A DNA stretch of 64,000 nt from Streptomyces sp. CA-210063 (GTDB lineage Bacteria > Actinomycetota > Actinomycetes > Streptomycetales > Streptomycetaceae), in NCBI RefSeq assembly GCF_024612015.1, contig NZ_CP102512.1, forward strand, positions 4,960,001 to 5,024,000, given 5' to 3'. A model generated the notes under the pieces. That model did not search any database, was not told where the DNA came from, and saw nothing but the letters and a program-made list of their open reading frames with translations. Position numbers and translations under genes: made by a program. This document shows positions 61,310-64,000 of this stretch, in pieces (the first letter of the stretch is position 1; every line of letters begins with the position of its first letter).

Positions 61310-62112
61310 TCAGCGGACCGGCTCGGCATGAAGATCAGCGCCACCAGCGCCAACCCGACCACCGCGCCGATGAGTTGCATGCCGATGAACCCCGCGACCG
61401 ATCCCGGCGCGATGCCCGCGAAGGTGTCGGTGAAGGCACGGCCGATGGTCACCGCCGGGTTGGCGAACGACGTGGACGAGGTGAACCAGTACGCGGCACC
61501 GATGTACGACGCGACGGCGACGGGCGCGAAGCGCAGCTGGTCGGCGCGGGCCAGGCCGAAGATCAGCAGGATCAGCCCGGCCGTGGCGACGACCTCACCG
61601 AGCAGCAGATGCCCGGCCGAGCGGTCGTGCGTGGACCACTCCACGAGCGGCTTTGCGAACATCGCGTCGGCCAGCACCGCCCCCGCGATCGCTCCCACGA
61701 CCTGGACCGAGACGTACACGGCCACCTCGCGCGCGGTGACTCCGGCGCCGCCCCGCCGGGCGTTCCACCACTCGGCCAGCGTGACGACCGGGTTGAAGTG
61801 CGCGCCCGAGACCGGGCCGAGCAGGAGGATGAGGACGCCGAGGCCGAAGACGGTGGCGAGGGAGTTGGCCAGCAGCTGCACGCCGACGTCCTGGGTCAGC
61901 TCGGTGGCCTGGATGCCGGAGCCCACCACGACCGCCACCAGGGCGGCCGTACCGACGAGCTCGGCGGCGGCCCTGGCGACCAGGGGCGTACGCGGCGGGG
62001 TGGCACCCGGCGCCGGTTCGACGGACCCGGCGGACCGCCCGGACCCGGCGGACCCGGGCTCGGCGGCGGATGTCACGGACTCCGCGGTCGCGGGGGCTTC
62101 GGCGGGGGTCAT
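61306..62112 (-). CDS. Aquaporin (MIP family) of the arsenic cluster
   Basis: About 268 residues from ATG 62112. A low-complexity cytosolic N-terminus, then six helices with two half-helix motifs: the first is HFNPVVTL (NPV instead of NPA), the second FANPAVTI. Aquaglyceroporins next to arsR/arsC let arsenite leave the cell down its gradient. It overlaps arsR (62109) upstream and the arsO remnant downstream. Confidence 0.9.
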   Translation of the reverse strand: MTPAEAPATAESVTSAAEPGSAGSGRSAGSVEPAPGATPPRTPLVARAAAELVGTAALVAVVVGSGIQATELTQDVGVQLLANSLATVFGLGVLILLLGPVSGAHFNPVVTLAEWWNARRGGAGVTAREVAVYVSVQVVGAIAGAVLADAMFAKPLVEWSTHDRSAGHLLLGEVVATAGLILLIFGLARADQLRFAPVAVASYIGAAYWFTSSTSFANPAVTIGRAFTDTFAGIAPGSVAGFIGMQLIGAVVGLALVALIFMPSRSAE

Positions 62113-62417
62113 GGGCAGGCCCTCTTGTTCTCGGCTGCGGTACGAGCGGACTCGGCCAGGTCGGCGAACTGGCCGGCGAGCTGGGCGACGACGTCCGGGA
62201 GCAGCCGGTAGTAGGTGTACCGGCCGCACGGCTCCGTCTCCACCACACCGGCTTCCCGCAGCACTCTCAGGTGGTTGGAGAGGTTGGTCTGCTTGGCACC
62301 GGTCTCCTCCACGAGGTGGGTGGTACACAGCGTCTCGCGGGCGAGCAGGGTCACGATCTGGAGCCTGAGCGGGTCGGCCAGGACCCGGATCAAATCACTG
62401 TCGACTGACGTCATCAT
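62109..62417 (-). CDS. arsR: ArsR-family repressor, second copy
   Basis: 102 residues from ATG 62417 or 62414. Winged helix (LIRVLADPLRLQIVTLLARE, AKQTNLSNHLRVLREAGVVE) with Cys in ETLCTTHLV and a second Cys in TEPCGRYTY, a different metal-site layout from the first ArsR. It leads the minus-strand aquaporin operon and is divergent from arsC. Confidence 0.92.
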   Translation of the reverse strand: MMTSVDSDLIRVLADPLRLQIVTLLARETLCTTHLVEETGAKQTNLSNHLRVLREAGVVETEPCGRYTYYRLLPDVVAQLAGQFADLAESARTAAENKRACP

Positions 62418-62420
62418 GGG

Positions 62421-62438
62421 CTGATACTCTCACATCAG
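62421..62438. promoter_or_regulatory. Probable ArsR operator between arsR and arsC
   Basis: CTGAT / ATCAG inverted repeat around an A/T-rich centre, four bases before the arsR start and upstream of arsC. Confidence 0.55.
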
Positions 62439-62508
62439 TGGTGGCTGACACCACCGGGTACTGAAGTCATTCATACCTGATGCCGTCGTGAGACAAGAGA
62501 GACCTCTG

Positions 62509-62922
62509 ATGTCCGACAAGCCCTCCGTGCTGTTTGTCTGTGTCCACAACGCCGGCCGTTCGCAGATGGCCGCCGCGTGGCTGACCCACCTGGCCGGGGA
62601 CCGTGTCGAGGTCCGCTCCGCCGGCTCCAACCCGGGCGCGGGCGTCAACCCGGCCGCCGTCGAGGCCATGGCCGAGGTCGGCATCGACATCTCCGCCGAG
62701 GTCCCCAAGATGCTCACCGTCGACGCCGTCAAGGAGTCCGACGTCTGCATCACCATGGGCTGCGGCGACACCTGCCCCGTCTTCCCCGGCAAGCGGTACC
62801 TGGACTGGCAGCTGGAGGACCCGGCGGGCCAGGGCGTCGAGGCCGTCCGCCCGATCCGTGACGAGATCAAGGTGCTGGTCGAGGGCCTGATCAAGGAGAT
62901 CTCGCCGGAACCCCGGGCGTGA
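62509..62922 (+). CDS. arsC: Arsenate reductase (LMW-PTPase type)
   Basis: About 137 residues from ATG 62509 (GTG 62488 is also in frame). FVCVHNAGRSQM is the C-x5-R phosphate loop with catalytic Cys and Arg; MGCGDTCPVFPG has the further cysteines of the relay. It reduces arsenate to arsenite for export. Divergent from arsR, which should control it. Confidence 0.95.
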   Translation: MSDKPSVLFVCVHNAGRSQMAAAWLTHLAGDRVEVRSAGSNPGAGVNPAAVEAMAEVGIDISAEVPKMLTVDAVKESDVCITMGCGDTCPVFPGKRYLDWQLEDPAGQGVEAVRPIRDEIKVLVEGLIKEISPEPRA

Positions 62923-63031
62923 GCACGGCGACCGACGCGAGCGGACCGCGGCCATCCCCACCATCTGAGCGCCGACCCCGGGCCACCGGGAGGTGGCGCG
63001 CCGACGACCGCACCACCTCCCGGCACATGTG

Positions 63032-63670
63032 TCAGCCCTTGCCGAGCAGCTTGTTCATCTGCTCGATCTCGGCGGTCTGGGCGGTGATGACGTCGTCCGC
63101 GAGCTTGGTGGCGGGACCGTACTTGCCGTCCGCCTTCTCAGTCTTGGCCATCTCGATGGCGCCCTCGTGGTGCTCGACCATCATCTCGAGGAACATCTTG
63201 TCGAACTCGGTACCGGAGGCTTTCTCCAGCTCGGCCATGTCCTCGCCGCTCATCATGCCGGGCATGTCGGACGACATGTCGTGGCCCATGTCGGCCGCGG
63301 CCTCGGGGACTTCCTCACCCCACGAGGTGAGCCAGCCGGACATCGTCTTGATCTCCGGGTCCTGAGCGCCCTTGATCTTCGTGGCGAGGTCCTCGACCTC
63401 CTGCGAAGCGGCACGGCCGTCAGCCAGTTCGGCCATGTCGACGGCCTGGCGGTGGTGCTGGATCATCTCCGTGGCGAAGGAGACATCCGCGTCGTTGTGG
63501 TCGCCGGCCTTCGCCGAGGCGGACGCGGACGGGCTGGAGTCGGAGTTCATCGACCCCATGTCGTGGCCGCCGCTGTCGCTGTCGCCGCCACATGCGGTCA
63601 GGACGAGGGCGGCCGCGACGGCGGTGGCGGTGAGGGCGGTACGACGGAACAACCTGCGGTGTGCGGTCAT
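63032..63670 (-). CDS. DUF305 lipoprotein
   Basis: About 212 residues from ATG 63670. Basic start, hydrophobic helix, lipobox LVLTACGG. Two DUF305 halves, each with Met/His-rich helices: SFATEMIQHHRQAVDMAELA and MFLEMMVEHHEGAIEMAK, with a Met-rich loop between (MGHDMSSDMPGMMSG). DUF305 proteins bind metal, often copper, at the cell surface. Downstream of the DUF6153 gene in the same direction. Confidence 0.93.
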   Translation of the reverse strand: MTAHRRLFRRTALTATAVAAALVLTACGGDSDSGGHDMGSMNSDSSPSASASAKAGDHNDADVSFATEMIQHHRQAVDMAELADGRAASQEVEDLATKIKGAQDPEIKTMSGWLTSWGEEVPEAAADMGHDMSSDMPGMMSGEDMAELEKASGTEFDKMFLEMMVEHHEGAIEMAKTEKADGKYGPATKLADDVITAQTAEIEQMNKLLGKG

Positions 63671-63761
63671 GGTGGAACTCCTGCGTTCGGATCTGGAGAA
63701 GGGCATGCCGAAGCACGGCGCCGCGCCCGCTTGAGGGGTGTGCGGCGGCGTGCGGGCCGCT

Positions 63762-64000
63762 CTAGATCCGCAGGAGTTGGAGTTCGGAGAGTGAGGGTGG
63801 CGCGCGGCCGCCGTCGGGGCCGCTGCCGGCCGAGGGCGTACGTACGTCCGTCGGCTCGGCCGAGGACACCACGTCGGGCACCAGCACCGGCACCACGGCA
63901 GGGGCCCCGGCAACGGATGCCGAGGCGCAGGTCGGGTCCGCGTGATGCACGTGCCCGGATCCACCGCCCGCGTCGTGGCCGCACTCGCCCGGCATCGACA
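63762..64000 (-). CDS. DUF6153 family protein, 5' end beyond the window
   Basis: The visible C-terminal part (GECGHDAGGGSGHVHHADPT and GRAPPSLSELQLLRI at the very end) matches this secreted, histidine-rich actinobacterial family, often found next to DUF305 genes as here. The start and signal peptide lie outside the window. Confidence 0.75.
   Translation of the reverse strand, partial: SMPGECGHDAGGGSGHVHHADPTCASASVAGAPAVVPVLVPDVVSSAEPTDVRTPSAGSGPDGGRAPPSLSELQLLRI

Overview
The window is high-GC DNA with a strong G/C bias at third codon positions, many GTG starts, many four-base ATGA/GTGA gene overlaps, and actinobacterial families (DUF6192 with RacP, SCO6745-like, DUF6153, a DmdR/IdeR-type iron box). 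It is almost certainly Streptomyces or a close relative. No name is given in the data, so this is inference from gene content.

Layout. (1) 1-3988: the 3' part of a class I lanthipeptide operon: the tail of a lantibiotic dehydratase, a LanC-like cyclase with all zinc ligands, and a stand-alone SpaB_C / thiopeptide-type domain protein. The precursor lies upstream, outside the window. (2) 4.2-24.5 kb: an accessory, defence-rich region. It holds a divergent pair (membrane protein and PD-(D/E)XK-like protein), an unknown gene divergent from a complete Wadjet operon jetABCD (7645-15359), a two-gene membrane pair sharing a short glycine-rich GTF-x-GGDVHGG motif, a solitary OLD-family ATPase/TOPRIM nuclease, a DUF6192-RacP pair, an IS5-type transposase, a secreted cysteine-containing protein, and a phosphorothioate-recognising SBD-HNH (type IV) restriction enzyme. 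(3) 24.75-32.83 kb: three partial copies of the 3' half of a tRNA-Gly(CCC) gene, which are attachment-site scars. The first two have identical architecture: a pair of CGTGCCC repeats starting 116 bp before the core, and a hairpin just after it. Between them lie VapBC and a truncated polymorphic-toxin tip with its immunity gene, but no recombinase. Between the second and third are a GNAT pseudogene, bacterioferritin and a ferric iron ABC transporter behind an iron box.

(4) 32.9-64 kb: mostly ordinary metabolic and transport genes. They are an SDR, a regulator-like protein, a TRIC-family channel, an FtsX/MacB-type exporter next to a NarL-type two-component system (with a second, frameshifted response regulator), a transglycosylase-like secreted protein, malic enzyme, an SDR, an alpha/beta hydrolase with a sugar isomerase-like protein, a large secreted hydrolase, a DUF418 membrane protein, a GH74 xyloglucanase with a ricin-type lectin domain, NIPSNAP, LysR and an SCO6745-like protein. 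(5) 58.9-62.9 kb: an arsenic cluster with an intact flavoprotein, two arsR genes, an aquaporin, arsC, and the wreckage of arsO and an MFS transporter. The window ends with DUF305 and DUF6153 genes.

How parts work together: the left half looks like stacked mobile elements at one tRNA-Gly 3' end, carrying several anti-plasmid, anti-phage and restriction functions. The right half carries iron and arsenic homeostasis operons with visible operators. Short tandem repeats (8-21 bp units) are unusually common at gene boundaries between 35 and 54 kb.
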